Part shown: positions 8,772 through 16,493 of the stretch, piece by piece
Layout: each line of letters begins with the position of its first letter
How positions within the stretch are numbered: the stretch's first letter is position 1
Assembly: GCF_019900845.1 (NCBI RefSeq)
Contig: NZ_CP074570.1
Span: 2,480,001 to 2,544,000 of the forward strand
Reading direction: 5' to 3'
From: Paraneptunicella aestuarii
Lineage (GTDB): Bacteria; Pseudomonadota; Gammaproteobacteria; Enterobacterales; Alteromonadaceae
Length of the DNA: 64,000 bases
Made by a program: the position numbers and the translations under genes
The notes under the pieces: model-generated
The model's input: only the letters and a program-made list of their open reading frames with translations
Told to the model about the DNA's origin: nothing
The model's database searches: none

Positions 8772-9437
8772 CTAATCAACCCAGGCGCTGATATATTCAA
8801 AGCCTGGGGTTAGTTCCACAGCCTCGGTATTCGCACCAAGCCAATCTTTGGAAAGCAACAAACGCTTATCTTGTTTTGTTGCATTGTTCAGGTTGGGCAC
8901 ACTGGAAGCCATGTCGTAATGCAACTGAATGCCCTTGGTTTCTGGCATTAAAAACGACAGAAAACTTCCCACTTCTTTAAAAAAAGTTCGGAATTGACCG
9001 TCGATTTTATTCAGCTGTTCAGAAGAAATTTGCGTTTCCCAGTTTGGCTTAGCCAGAATCAACACCGACATATCACAATCGCCCTGATTAGGAGAAAACT
9101 GAACATTCACGGTGGCATTTGCCAGTTTTAAAGCCTTCTCTTTGGGTAGTGTAAAGCGTTGCAAAGTATCGACTGTTACCGGAATATCCTGCTTTTGAGT
9201 GTGTATAAAGACATTCTTAATAGCACAAGGCTTTTTACTTTGATGCTGGGCAAACCCAAAAGCGAATTGCAGCGCATCCAGCTCTTCGGTATCCAATTTG
9301 CGTAGGTGGCTATAAAAATCAGAATAACTGAAAATAAGTTGGTCTGGGTTTTCACTGCTTTTTTCGGGTACGGCTAAAATGGGGAAACTAAAAACAAGGG
9401 TAATCAATACCAATAAAGACCACTTAAACTTTGTCAC
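8772..9437 (-). CDS. Secreted hypothetical protein, probably DUF2987 family
   Basis: A protein of 221 residues with a clear signal peptide (WSLLVLITLVFSFPILA) and no membrane anchor after it, so it is probably periplasmic. Two Cys residues (CAIKN and GDCDMS) could form a disulfide. The general pattern recalls the DUF2987 family of Alteromonadales and vibrios, but I hold that only moderately. It overlaps bax by four bases (ATGA) and is the last gene of a three-gene operon read leftward. No enzymatic motif is visible, and a function is not proposed. Confidence 0.75.
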   Translation of the reverse strand: MTKFKWSLLVLITLVFSFPILAVPEKSSENPDQLIFSYSDFYSHLRKLDTEELDALQFAFGFAQHQSKKPCAIKNVFIHTQKQDIPVTVDTLQRFTLPKEKALKLANATVNVQFSPNQGDCDMSVLILAKPNWETQISSEQLNKIDGQFRTFFKEVGSFLSFLMPETKGIQLHYDMASSVPNLNNATKQDKRLLLSKDWLGANTEAVELTPGFEYISAWVD

Positions 9438-10219
9438 ATGTACTTCCTATTGACTCTGATCATTGATTGTAATTCTTCAACATAAGCCTGTCCCCGCTCA
9501 GAATAACTAAGCAACCCTTCGATTAAGGCTTCTGCTGTAATAGGTTGCTGAGTATCGCGCAATGCCGCACGAATATTACGCATCTCACGGTAAGCATAAT
9601 GGCGATTTAAGTTATTCAGATAACGAGATACCCCGTGTTCCAGGCTGGAAAATTTTGCCACTTCATGATTGGAATCATCGTCTCTCTGGCGGGGAACAAA
9701 GCCACAGCCTTTACGAAAGCACCACAAGCCAAAAAAGTTATATCCCTGACGAGCAAATCGAGAAGTTCCCCAAGCCGATTCATTGGCGGCCTGAACCAAG
9801 ACCAATTCATAGGGTATGATGTCGACTTTAAGTAGCAGCTTATTCAGTGCCTTGACGTTTACCTTCTCGCATTCTACGTCATATTCTTCGCAAATCTCTA
9901 ACACATCATCAATATCAGCGGAGCTAACAGTAGCGCCTCGACGCATTTGCTCGCGAATGCTCAGTAGTTCACTACGTTTTAGTAAAATGGCCTGATTTTG
10001 CTTTTCAACTTCAGGTTTTAAATATCCGAAGAAGGCCTGTTTCTTCTCACTGATACGATGGAAAGATGAAAAGTCGGGCATGGAGATACGATGTCGCTTT
10101 GCTGCAACAGCCATATCTTCTGGTGATTGCGGCGGAACAACAAAAGGATAAAAAAACGCCAGAACAGCTAAAAATACAACTGCCCCAACCCATATTCTTG
10201 TGCGTATCGATTTATGCAT
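9434..10219 (-). CDS. bax: Bax-type glucosaminidase-domain protein
   Basis: A protein of 261 residues with an N-terminal membrane segment or uncleaved signal (about 9-27) and a C-terminal mannosyl-glycoprotein endo-beta-N-acetylglucosaminidase-like domain (about 125-260). The hallmark is AANESAWGTSRFARQGYNFFG, in which the Glu of NES is the likely catalytic acid, followed by YLNNLNRHYAYREMR. This matches E. coli Bax, thought to cleave peptidoglycan glycan strands in the periplasm. Its start overlaps the end of the upstream membrane-protein gene by eight bases and its end overlaps the downstream gene. Confidence 0.88.
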   Translation of the reverse strand: MHKSIRTRIWVGAVVFLAVLAFFYPFVVPPQSPEDMAVAAKRHRISMPDFSSFHRISEKKQAFFGYLKPEVEKQNQAILLKRSELLSIREQMRRGATVSSADIDDVLEICEEYDVECEKVNVKALNKLLLKVDIIPYELVLVQAANESAWGTSRFARQGYNFFGLWCFRKGCGFVPRQRDDDSNHEVAKFSSLEHGVSRYLNNLNRHYAYREMRNIRAALRDTQQPITAEALIEGLLSYSERGQAYVEELQSMIRVNRKYM

Positions 10220-10952
10220 GGAATATATCGTCAGCTCTCAATTCTTGATCGTCGGATGTTTGAATATGAACATCAACACCAAAGACATTTCTATACAGTA
10301 TACCTTTCACATTATAGTAGTAAGGCGCAACCCACACTAATGCGATCCCGAACGTTACAATACTTAATAGGCCCAACACCAAAAAAAACAAGTAAATTTT
10401 AACAAAGGCAAACCACTGATAATTGACCACTCGAATGGATGTGATTACCGATTCCGAAGGTCTTAGCTGTTTATCCAACAGCAAGGGTATAGCAAAGCCG
10501 GTAGCTACAAATAAATATACACCCGGCAAAATCAGTAACACAAAGCCTATATGCACTACCGCAGTCGTGATCAGCGTTGTCATAATAATTGGCAAACTCT
10601 TAGCCACAAAATGAAAGATGTAGGCCGGCCTGGTTATCGCCCCAACACTATGACTAATCCCCATCATGGAAAGAGAAGCAATAATGGGAGCCACTAACAC
10701 AGTAATGATAATATCCAGTAAAAATCGATCACCCTCAGACATTTCCTGAAAGTTTTCCTGACCAGACAACTCTAATACTAAACCGGAAACCAATAAGGAT
10801 GTCATGATAATGACAGCCAATCCTTTCAGGATATTAGACTTACTCTTCTTGGTGATCTCCCATCCCTCTTGCAGTATCTGGTTTACATCAACCTGATACT
10901 CTCCTCTTAATGCGGTATTTAGGTCTCCACCGACGCGTACTCGTGTTTTCAA
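10212..10952 (-). CDS. Hypothetical polytopic membrane protein
   Basis: I do not recognise a named family. The 246-residue protein has a hydrophilic N-terminus (about 45 residues) and five or six membrane helices, including LVLLILPGVYLFVATGFAIPLLL, a pattern seen in several uncharacterised inner-membrane families (YciC/BPSS1780-like). The C-terminal 25 residues are acidic and cytoplasmic or periplasmic. It is the first gene of an operon with bax and a secreted protein, which hints at a cell-envelope role. The 275 bases upstream separate it from a divergent gene and must hold both promoters; I see no clear boxes there. Confidence 0.75.
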   Translation of the reverse strand: MKTRVRVGGDLNTALRGEYQVDVNQILQEGWEITKKSKSNILKGLAVIIMTSLLVSGLVLELSGQENFQEMSEGDRFLLDIIITVLVAPIIASLSMMGISHSVGAITRPAYIFHFVAKSLPIIMTTLITTAVVHIGFVLLILPGVYLFVATGFAIPLLLDKQLRPSESVITSIRVVNYQWFAFVKIYLFFLVLGLLSIVTFGIALVWVAPYYYNVKGILYRNVFGVDVHIQTSDDQELRADDIFHA

Positions 10953-11227
10953 AACAGTTATTTAAACCTTTTTGTTATCCCCGGCGACTATTATCCAGAA
11001 TTACTTAAGTGATGGCTACAGTCAGCAGGCATGTCATTTGCAAACAGCCGTTGTAAGCAATAATCCTAAAATTTAGTCAAATTGGCAGATTTAAAGTAAA
11101 TGGCAAAACAAAGCGAAAAGTAATTTCTTTATTAATCAAAAGGTTAATAGATGGCATTTAATTTGCCATTCAAACCAACAATGAAAAGCATGTATGACGT
11201 ACTCACCGTACACAAGGAGAAAATCTA

Positions 11228-11842
11228 ATGCGTAAGCCATTACTTGTTATTGCTCTTGCCGGATTATTTGCGACTCAAGCCATCGCGGGTAACAACAAAA
11301 TCCGAATTAAAGAAGAAATAAATATCAACCCCAACAGTACCATCCATATCAATATTCCGGTTGGCGAATTCGTTCTTGATACCCATTCATCCAATACCAT
11401 CGAGCTGAATGTCGAAGTTTCCGGCAAGGATAATGGTTGGTTTAGCAGTACCGATGTCAGTGATGCCCAGCTTTCCAAACGCATTGAAGATAAGCATGTC
11501 TATTTGCAAATTGATCAGGATGATTCAACACAGGAGTGGATTATCAGTATTCCTGTTAATGCTAACCTGGATTTGGATATGGGCGTTGGCGAAGCTCGAA
11601 TTGAGAATGTGCAAACCAGTCTAAACATTGACGTGGGTGTGGGTGAAGTAGAGTTGAAACTGAGTGACGACAACTATGCGCTCATTGATCTGGATGCAGG
11701 GGTCGGTGAAGTGAACCTTAAGGGGTTTGACTCAGTTAATCATAAAAAACACATGGTTAGCGAATCTCTAAAATGGCATGGTAACGGGGAACATGAAATT
11801 GAAGTTGATGTCGGCGTCGGTGAGGTAGACATTCGACGTTAG
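11228..11842 (+). CDS. Secreted repeat protein with recurring VGE motifs (DUF4097/toastrack-like)
   Basis: A 204-residue protein with a cleavable signal peptide (cut after AIA, residue 20). The mature part carries five VGE motifs at about residues 45, 120, 138, 159 and 197, most in the form D.GVGE(V/A).(L/I), each followed by an alternating hydrophobic strand. This suggests a short stacked beta-sheet or beta-helix solenoid, like the putative adhesin/toastrack folds. It is probably periplasmic or surface-exposed. The gene has a strong AAGGAG ribosome binding site and its own terminator, so it is a single-gene unit divergent from the bax operon. Function unknown; identical repeat cores suggest a structural or binding role. 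Confidence 0.8.
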   Translation: MRKPLLVIALAGLFATQAIAGNNKIRIKEEININPNSTIHINIPVGEFVLDTHSSNTIELNVEVSGKDNGWFSSTDVSDAQLSKRIEDKHVYLQIDQDDSTQEWIISIPVNANLDLDMGVGEARIENVQTSLNIDVGVGEVELKLSDDNYALIDLDAGVGEVNLKGFDSVNHKKHMVSESLKWHGNGEHEIEVDVGVGEVDIRR

Positions 11843-11888
11843 TTTCACTCAAGTTTTTGTTCAAATTGTCGTGAAGTTTGTTCCCATT

Positions 11889-11911
11889 GCCCCCGTTTCG
11901 GGGGCTTTTTT
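11889..11911 (+). terminator. Rho-independent terminator of the VGE-repeat gene
   Basis: GCCCCCG / CGGGGGC form a 7-bp GC stem with a TTT loop followed by six T residues. Confidence 0.92.
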
Positions 11912-11919
11912 ATACGATA

Positions 11920-11960
11920 TTGATCAATATCAAGCAACATACTGACTTATATTTCATACT
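11920..11960 (+). promoter_or_regulatory. FNR-activated promoter of the cytochrome c lipoprotein gene
   Basis: TTGATCAATATCAA (11920-11933) is a perfect FNR consensus site. A -10-like CATACT at 11955-11960 would place the start site near 11967 and the FNR box centre near -41, the classic class II position. Confidence 0.75.
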
Positions 11961-11992
11961 GTAGCTATCGGGTATTTACGGATGCATAAATA

Positions 11993-12469
11993 ATGAATAC
12001 GTCAGTTAAAGCAATACTTATTGCAGCTATCACCTGTTTTTTACTTTCTGGTTGTTATAAAGGTGCTGAAGCGCCGTGGGGGTTTAGCCTCCCGCCCGGA
12101 GACATTGCAGCAGGTGAACAGGTTTTCATTAAATATAACTGTATGTCTTGCCATGTATTGGAAAACTACAATAGCAACATTGAAGAGCATGAGCTGTCTA
12201 CACCAGTAATATTGGGTGGTGAAGTTACTAAAGTGAAAACCTACGCGGATCTATTAACCTCGGTTATTAACCCAAGTCATAAAATATCCAACCGCTATAC
12301 CCAGCGGCCAGATGAAATGCCATACACAAAAATGCCTAATTTCAATGAAGTCATGCGCGTTCAGGAATTAGTCGATTTAGTCACCTTCCTGCAATCGAAA
12401 TACACCTTGGAAGAAAACAAGCATCCTCCTTACCCCAGATTTAACTATCCAACTCAGGTAAAAGAGTAA
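11993..12469 (+). CDS. Monohaem c-type cytochrome lipoprotein
   Basis: A 158-residue protein with a lipoprotein signal (FLLSGC, lipid on C21) and one haem c motif CMSCH (residues 50-54). M114 in MPNF is the likely sixth haem ligand, giving a class I cytochrome c domain over residues 35-140. It would be anchored to a membrane on the periplasmic side and carry electrons. The perfect FNR box just upstream, with fnr nearby, indicates use under oxygen limitation. No oxidase or reductase is adjacent, so the partner is unknown. A terminator separates it from the convergent LysE gene. Confidence 0.88.
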   Translation: MNTSVKAILIAAITCFLLSGCYKGAEAPWGFSLPPGDIAAGEQVFIKYNCMSCHVLENYNSNIEEHELSTPVILGGEVTKVKTYADLLTSVINPSHKISNRYTQRPDEMPYTKMPNFNEVMRVQELVDLVTFLQSKYTLEENKHPPYPRFNYPTQVKE

Positions 12470-12480
12470 GCTCAGCACAC

Positions 12481-12507
12481 AAAAAAGCCCGAATTAATCT
12501 CGGGCTT
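12481..12507 (-). terminator. Terminator of the cobB-LysE operon
   Basis: AAGCCCGA / TCGGGCTT (8 bp, 7-base loop); on the minus strand the stem is followed by TTTT. It may also slow transcription from the cytochrome gene on the plus strand. Confidence 0.85.
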
Positions 12508-12516
12508 CTGGGAAAC

Positions 12517-13170
12517 CTATATCCCACTAATAACCAGTTTTAATGCTAACCCTATGAGCACTAGCCCCATAATGCGATCAAACCAGAATCCTTGCTCACG
12601 AATAAAGCCTCGCACTTTTTGAGAGCTTAAAAAATAAGACAAGGCACAAAACCATAAGCCCGTAGCAAACGCCAAGTACAAGCCATAAATGACTTTTACA
12701 CTGTTGGGTGTTTGAGCTGAAATGACCACAGCAAACAGTGTTAAGAAGAACAGTGTCGCTTTTGGATTCAGCCCGTTCGTTAATAACCCAATCCAAAATG
12801 CTCTGCGATCTGAAATAGCATCATTTATCACGACCTCTGACTCAACTCCACCAGTACCACCAGCATGTTGAGGGCGGCTGCGCAAAGCGCCTAACCCCAA
12901 ATACACAAGATAACCCGCCGCCAAATAGCTAAATAATTGAAACAACCAGGGAGTCGTTTTAATCAACAATCCAATCCCCAGTAATGAATAGGTAACATGA
13001 ACCAGAATGCCCAAACCAATACCAATACTGGTAATCATGGCAGCTCGGCGTCCAAAACTGACGCTATGCTTTAATACAACGGCAAAATCGGGCCCGGGGC
13101 TGGCAACGGCAAATAAATGAACCGTAGCAATAGTGACAAACTCGACCCAATAATTTTGCATCAACGCCAT
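12517..13170 (-). CDS. LysE/RhtB family amino-acid exporter
   Basis: A 217-residue inner-membrane protein with about six helices. The family signature SPGPDFAVVLKHSVSFGRRA is near the N-terminus, and the conserved LTNGLNPKATLFF lies in the middle (LTNxxNPK). LysE/RhtB proteins export amino acids or homoserine-like compounds using the proton gradient; the substrate cannot be assigned from sequence. It lies two bases downstream of cobB on the same strand, so the two are probably one transcript, ended by the hairpin at 12481. The functional link with cobB is not obvious. Confidence 0.92.
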   Translation of the reverse strand: MALMQNYWVEFVTIATVHLFAVASPGPDFAVVLKHSVSFGRRAAMITSIGIGLGILVHVTYSLLGIGLLIKTTPWLFQLFSYLAAGYLVYLGLGALRSRPQHAGGTGGVESEVVINDAISDRRAFWIGLLTNGLNPKATLFFLTLFAVVISAQTPNSVKVIYGLYLAFATGLWFCALSYFLSSQKVRGFIREQGFWFDRIMGLVLIGLALKLVISGI

Positions 13171-13172
13171 GT

Positions 13173-13877
13173 TTACTGATTCTCCAGAATAAATTGCTTA
13201 ACAAATTGAGGAACGATTTCCCCTGCTCGCCCATAACGTGATTCATGAAACAGCGTGTCGTTCAAACTCGGTTCCAGATTCAATTCAATACTATGAGCAC
13301 CATAATGATTTGCTTCACGAACAAACCCGGCAGCAGGATATACATTGCCGGATGTGCCTATCGAAATAAAAATATCAGCTTCCTGTAACGCCTCTCCAAT
13401 TTCCTGCATGTGATAGGGCATTTCGCCAAACCAGACAATGTCGGGGCGAACCGCTTGTGGTGGTTCACAACAAGTACAACGACTGTCTGAATTAATATCA
13501 TCATGTAAGCGGAATCGCTTCCGGGAATGGCAACAAAACGCGCTTAACAACTCACCATGCATATGCAGGATACGCTTGCTTCCAGCTCTTTCGTGCAAAT
13601 CGTCAACATTTTGTGTAACTAATAAGAAATGATCACCCAGAAAATTTTCCAATTCTGTCAGTGCTTTATGAGCCGCATTAGGCTCTACACCTGACTGCAA
13701 CTGGCGTCGTCTTTCATTGTAAAAACGATAAACAAGCTCAGGATTGGCTTCAAAAGCTTCTGGTGTTGCCACTTCTTCAACACGATGATTTTCCCAAAGC
13801 CCATCGTTGTCTCGAAAGGTTTTCAATCCAGAGTCTGCGGATATACCCGCCCCCGTTAACACCACCACATTTTTCAT
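13173..13877 (-). CDS. cobB: NAD-dependent protein deacylase CobB (Sir2 family)
   Basis: A 234-residue sirtuin. It has the NAD-binding [15 protein letters not shown] start, the [12 protein letters not shown] loop, catalytic His107 in HMHGEL, a four-Cys zinc site (C115/C116 and the C134-C137 group) and [12 protein letters not shown]. The FYNERR motif (Y53, R56) is the class III sirtuin pattern that also permits removal of succinyl and related acidic acyl groups. E. coli CobB deacylates many metabolic enzymes, including acetyl-CoA synthetase. The protein starts directly with the NAD-binding domain, like the short CobB form. It is the upstream gene of a pair with the LysE-type exporter. Confidence 0.94.
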   Translation of the reverse strand: MKNVVVLTGAGISADSGLKTFRDNDGLWENHRVEEVATPEAFEANPELVYRFYNERRRQLQSGVEPNAAHKALTELENFLGDHFLLVTQNVDDLHERAGSKRILHMHGELLSAFCCHSRKRFRLHDDINSDSRCTCCEPPQAVRPDIVWFGEMPYHMQEIGEALQEADIFISIGTSGNVYPAAGFVREANHYGAHSIELNLEPSLNDTLFHESRYGRAGEIVPQFVKQFILENQ

Positions 13878-13971
13878 AGGCTATATGAGCTCTTTCAATC
13901 AGTATGAAGAAACTATATTAATGGATCGAAAATGCTTTCCCAATCAGGAAAAAGAAAAATAAACGTTAAGA

Positions 13972-15582
13972 CTAAGATCTTTTTTTGATCGTTTGTGGAG
14001 CGTTACCCGGTAACACGATAATAAAACGCGTTCCCTGAGTTACACCATCTCTGCTTAGGTTAATTGTTCCGCCCAGCGACTGAGTGACCAGGTTATAGAC
14101 GATATGCATACCCAGCCCTGTGCCTCCCGAATCTCGTTTGGTGGTAAAAAAGGGCTCAAAGATTTTATCACCAATACTGTTGGGAATACCGACGCCATTA
14201 TCCTGATAATGAATTTCAATCTTGTCATTAACCTTCAACACATCGATATTAATCACACCTTTTTTTATACCAACAAATCCATGCATGATAGAGTTAATCA
14301 CCAGGTTACTGATAATCTGTGAAAAATCGCCGGGATTAATGCAAAGTTCAATATCGTCAGGACATTCAATAACCAAACGATGCGACGATGTTTTAAATTG
14401 AGGTGCCAGACTAAGCGCAATTTCATCCAGATATTGTTTCACATTAATTTTGCGCACTTGCGCATGAGATTGATCCACACTGACCTGTTTAAAACTTTGG
14501 ATCAATTGTGATGCTCTTTCCAGATTGGCTTGCACCATTTCCGTAGATTCTCGAATAATCGTTAAAAAATTATCGAAATCTTCCTTGGTGAGCTGCCCAT
14601 TTTTATAACGCGTGGAATACTCCTTTTCTTTAATCGACAAATACGAAATAGCGGATACCCCAACCCCAATAGGCGTATTGATTTCATGAGCAACACCAGC
14701 AACCAGACCACCAAGAGCGGCCATTTTTTCAGATTCAATCAGTTGTTTTTGAGCTAACTTGAGCTGGTCAAGAGACGCTTGAAGTTGCTCGTTGGTTCCT
14801 TTTAGATCCTGAGTTCTCTCATTAATGCGCAATTCCAGCTCACTGTTTATTTTATCAACCTCATTCAATGCCATTTGTTGCTTGTATAGCGATTTACGAA
14901 TTTGGTCATATGTCACCTTCATCACCAACAAGCCAGTGATAATTGCTCCAATAATGAGCAAATACATAACGAACTCTTGCGTCTTCTGTGTTGCAGTAGT
15001 CTCGTGTACCAGGTCTGCGTAGGCGTTCTCATGCAAGCTCTGTAATTGGCGGGCAATAATGACGAACTCATTTAACTTCTGATTGAATAAAGCCAGATGA
15101 TAAAGTTGACGGGTATTCACCTGTGAAGGGCTAATGCTCACCGACATTAACTGCTCTGCACTGGATTTTAATCGTTGGACGATATCGTCAAAGCGTTTTT
15201 CTTTAAATTGTTCCTGGCTTTTAAAGATGAATTTGGTTCGACTGGATACGGTATATTTAATATTTTCAACCAGTTCCCAATTTAACTGCTGTAGATCAAC
15301 ACCCGCATCCCCTGACTGAGCCCTCTTCACTGCGGCTTCATGATTTTCCTGAATTTTACCCAAATCCTTTAACAGCTTAACAATGTTGTTATCCGTCGTA
15401 AGATAATATTCACGACCAAGCCGTTCCAGACGATCTTCTTTTTGGTTAAAAACATATTGAGCAATCAATATGCCAAAGTTCATAATCAGGATGGTCATTA
15501 CCAGCAAAGTCACATTTCTTAAAACGTTACTGGTAAAAACTCCCCGAAATGACTTTAGATCGGTAACCACGGAAGCTCTCAC
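13972..15582 (-). CDS. Membrane sensor histidine kinase of the PhnD-linked cassette
   Basis: A 536-residue kinase. One membrane helix lies at about 24-43, a largely helical periplasmic domain at 45-202 and a second helix at 204-224. A coiled coil (235-285) leads to the HisKA domain with phospho-acceptor H299 in GVAHEINTP, then a HATPase domain with the N box (NLVINSIMHG), DNGVGI and GGTGLGMHIV. There is no receiver domain. It overlaps the upstream binding-protein gene by four bases, so all three genes of this leftward cassette are probably co-translated. The binding lipoprotein probably presents a ligand to the periplasmic domain, and the kinase would phosphorylate the receiver-GGDEF-EAL protein; that circuit is inferred from context. 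Confidence 0.92.
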   Translation of the reverse strand: MRASVVTDLKSFRGVFTSNVLRNVTLLVMTILIMNFGILIAQYVFNQKEDRLERLGREYYLTTDNNIVKLLKDLGKIQENHEAAVKRAQSGDAGVDLQQLNWELVENIKYTVSSRTKFIFKSQEQFKEKRFDDIVQRLKSSAEQLMSVSISPSQVNTRQLYHLALFNQKLNEFVIIARQLQSLHENAYADLVHETTATQKTQEFVMYLLIIGAIITGLLVMKVTYDQIRKSLYKQQMALNEVDKINSELELRINERTQDLKGTNEQLQASLDQLKLAQKQLIESEKMAALGGLVAGVAHEINTPIGVGVSAISYLSIKEKEYSTRYKNGQLTKEDFDNFLTIIRESTEMVQANLERASQLIQSFKQVSVDQSHAQVRKINVKQYLDEIALSLAPQFKTSSHRLVIECPDDIELCINPGDFSQIISNLVINSIMHGFVGIKKGVINIDVLKVNDKIEIHYQDNGVGIPNSIGDKIFEPFFTTKRDSGGTGLGMHIVYNLVTQSLGGTINLSRDGVTQGTRFIIVLPGNAPQTIKKRS

Positions 15583-16493
15583 ATATCTAATTCATCAATA
15601 ATCTGACTCAACACGCTAAAGTCAGCATTTCCTACAGGCACATAATGATGCGCCGACATATCGTTAAGCAGTTGTTTATCCTTTTCATTACTGTATGACA
15701 GCTTTAAAAATGCATCACGGATCTTGTTTATCAAATCCTCACCCATGGTGGGTTGTACAGCCCACACATAATCCTGATAGCTTGGAGAGCGCCAAATAAC
15801 CCGAATTTTCGTCGGATCAATTCGTCCATCAAGATGCATGCTTTGTAAAACTAGAGGATTAAGAACTCCGGCATCTATTTTTCCATTGTTTACCCACTCC
15901 ACAGTTTTATCGTGCGCTCCAGAATACTCAACCTGAGAGAAAAACGACTCAGGTTCTATTTGCACGCGTTTAAAAAACGCACGAGGCATTAAATGCGCAG
16001 ATGTTGATAAGCGAGAACCAAAACTAAAGCGCTTATCCTTCAAATCAAACAATGTGGTGTATGGTGAATCAGAACGAACAATAACAACGCTTTTAAACTC
16101 GGCATCGGCAGCACGGGAAATCAAAGGAACCGCATTTCCCATTTGACTCGCCTTAACAAAGGTGTAACCGCCAAACCAGGCCATATCGACATTTTTCTGC
16201 AAAAACATCACTAATGTTTGCTGGTATTCCGTAGGTACGATAACTTCAAATTTATAGCCGGTTTCCTTTTCCAGATAAGCCATAAAATTCTTAACTCGCT
16301 CGCGAATAATATCCGGCTCCTGATCAGGCACTATTGATACACGTATTGTACCTTTAGACTGATTTGTCGGTTCCGGCATGCAAGAAGTCAAACTGGCAGA
16401 TAACCCAACGCACAGTATTACCCAGCCAATTTTCCCTAATCGAGTAAACACTAAAGTTTTTAAAGCTCTAACATAAGGAATTAACATCTTCAT
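15579..16493 (-). CDS. PhnD-like (phosphate/phosphonate type) substrate-binding lipoprotein
   Basis: A protein of about 304 residues from the ATG at 16493, which shares a base with the stop of the upstream gene (TAATG); an in-frame start at 16514 would add seven residues. It has a lipoprotein signal with Cys38 (SASLTSC) after an unusually long N-region. The mature part is a two-lobed PhnD-type binding domain with IRVSIVPDQEPD, MAWFGGYTFVKA, the FGSRLSTSAHLMPR loop that usually binds the phospho-oxyanion, and DAGVLNP. No ABC permease or ATPase is nearby. Its position between a response-regulator gene and a kinase gene suggests a sensory rather than a transport role. Confidence 0.9.
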   Translation of the reverse strand: MKMLIPYVRALKTLVFTRLGKIGWVILCVGLSASLTSCMPEPTNQSKGTIRVSIVPDQEPDIIRERVKNFMAYLEKETGYKFEVIVPTEYQQTLVMFLQKNVDMAWFGGYTFVKASQMGNAVPLISRAADAEFKSVVIVRSDSPYTTLFDLKDKRFSFGSRLSTSAHLMPRAFFKRVQIEPESFFSQVEYSGAHDKTVEWVNNGKIDAGVLNPLVLQSMHLDGRIDPTKIRVIWRSPSYQDYVWAVQPTMGEDLINKIRDAFLKLSYSNEKDKQLLNDMSAHHYVPVGNADFSVLSQIIDELDM

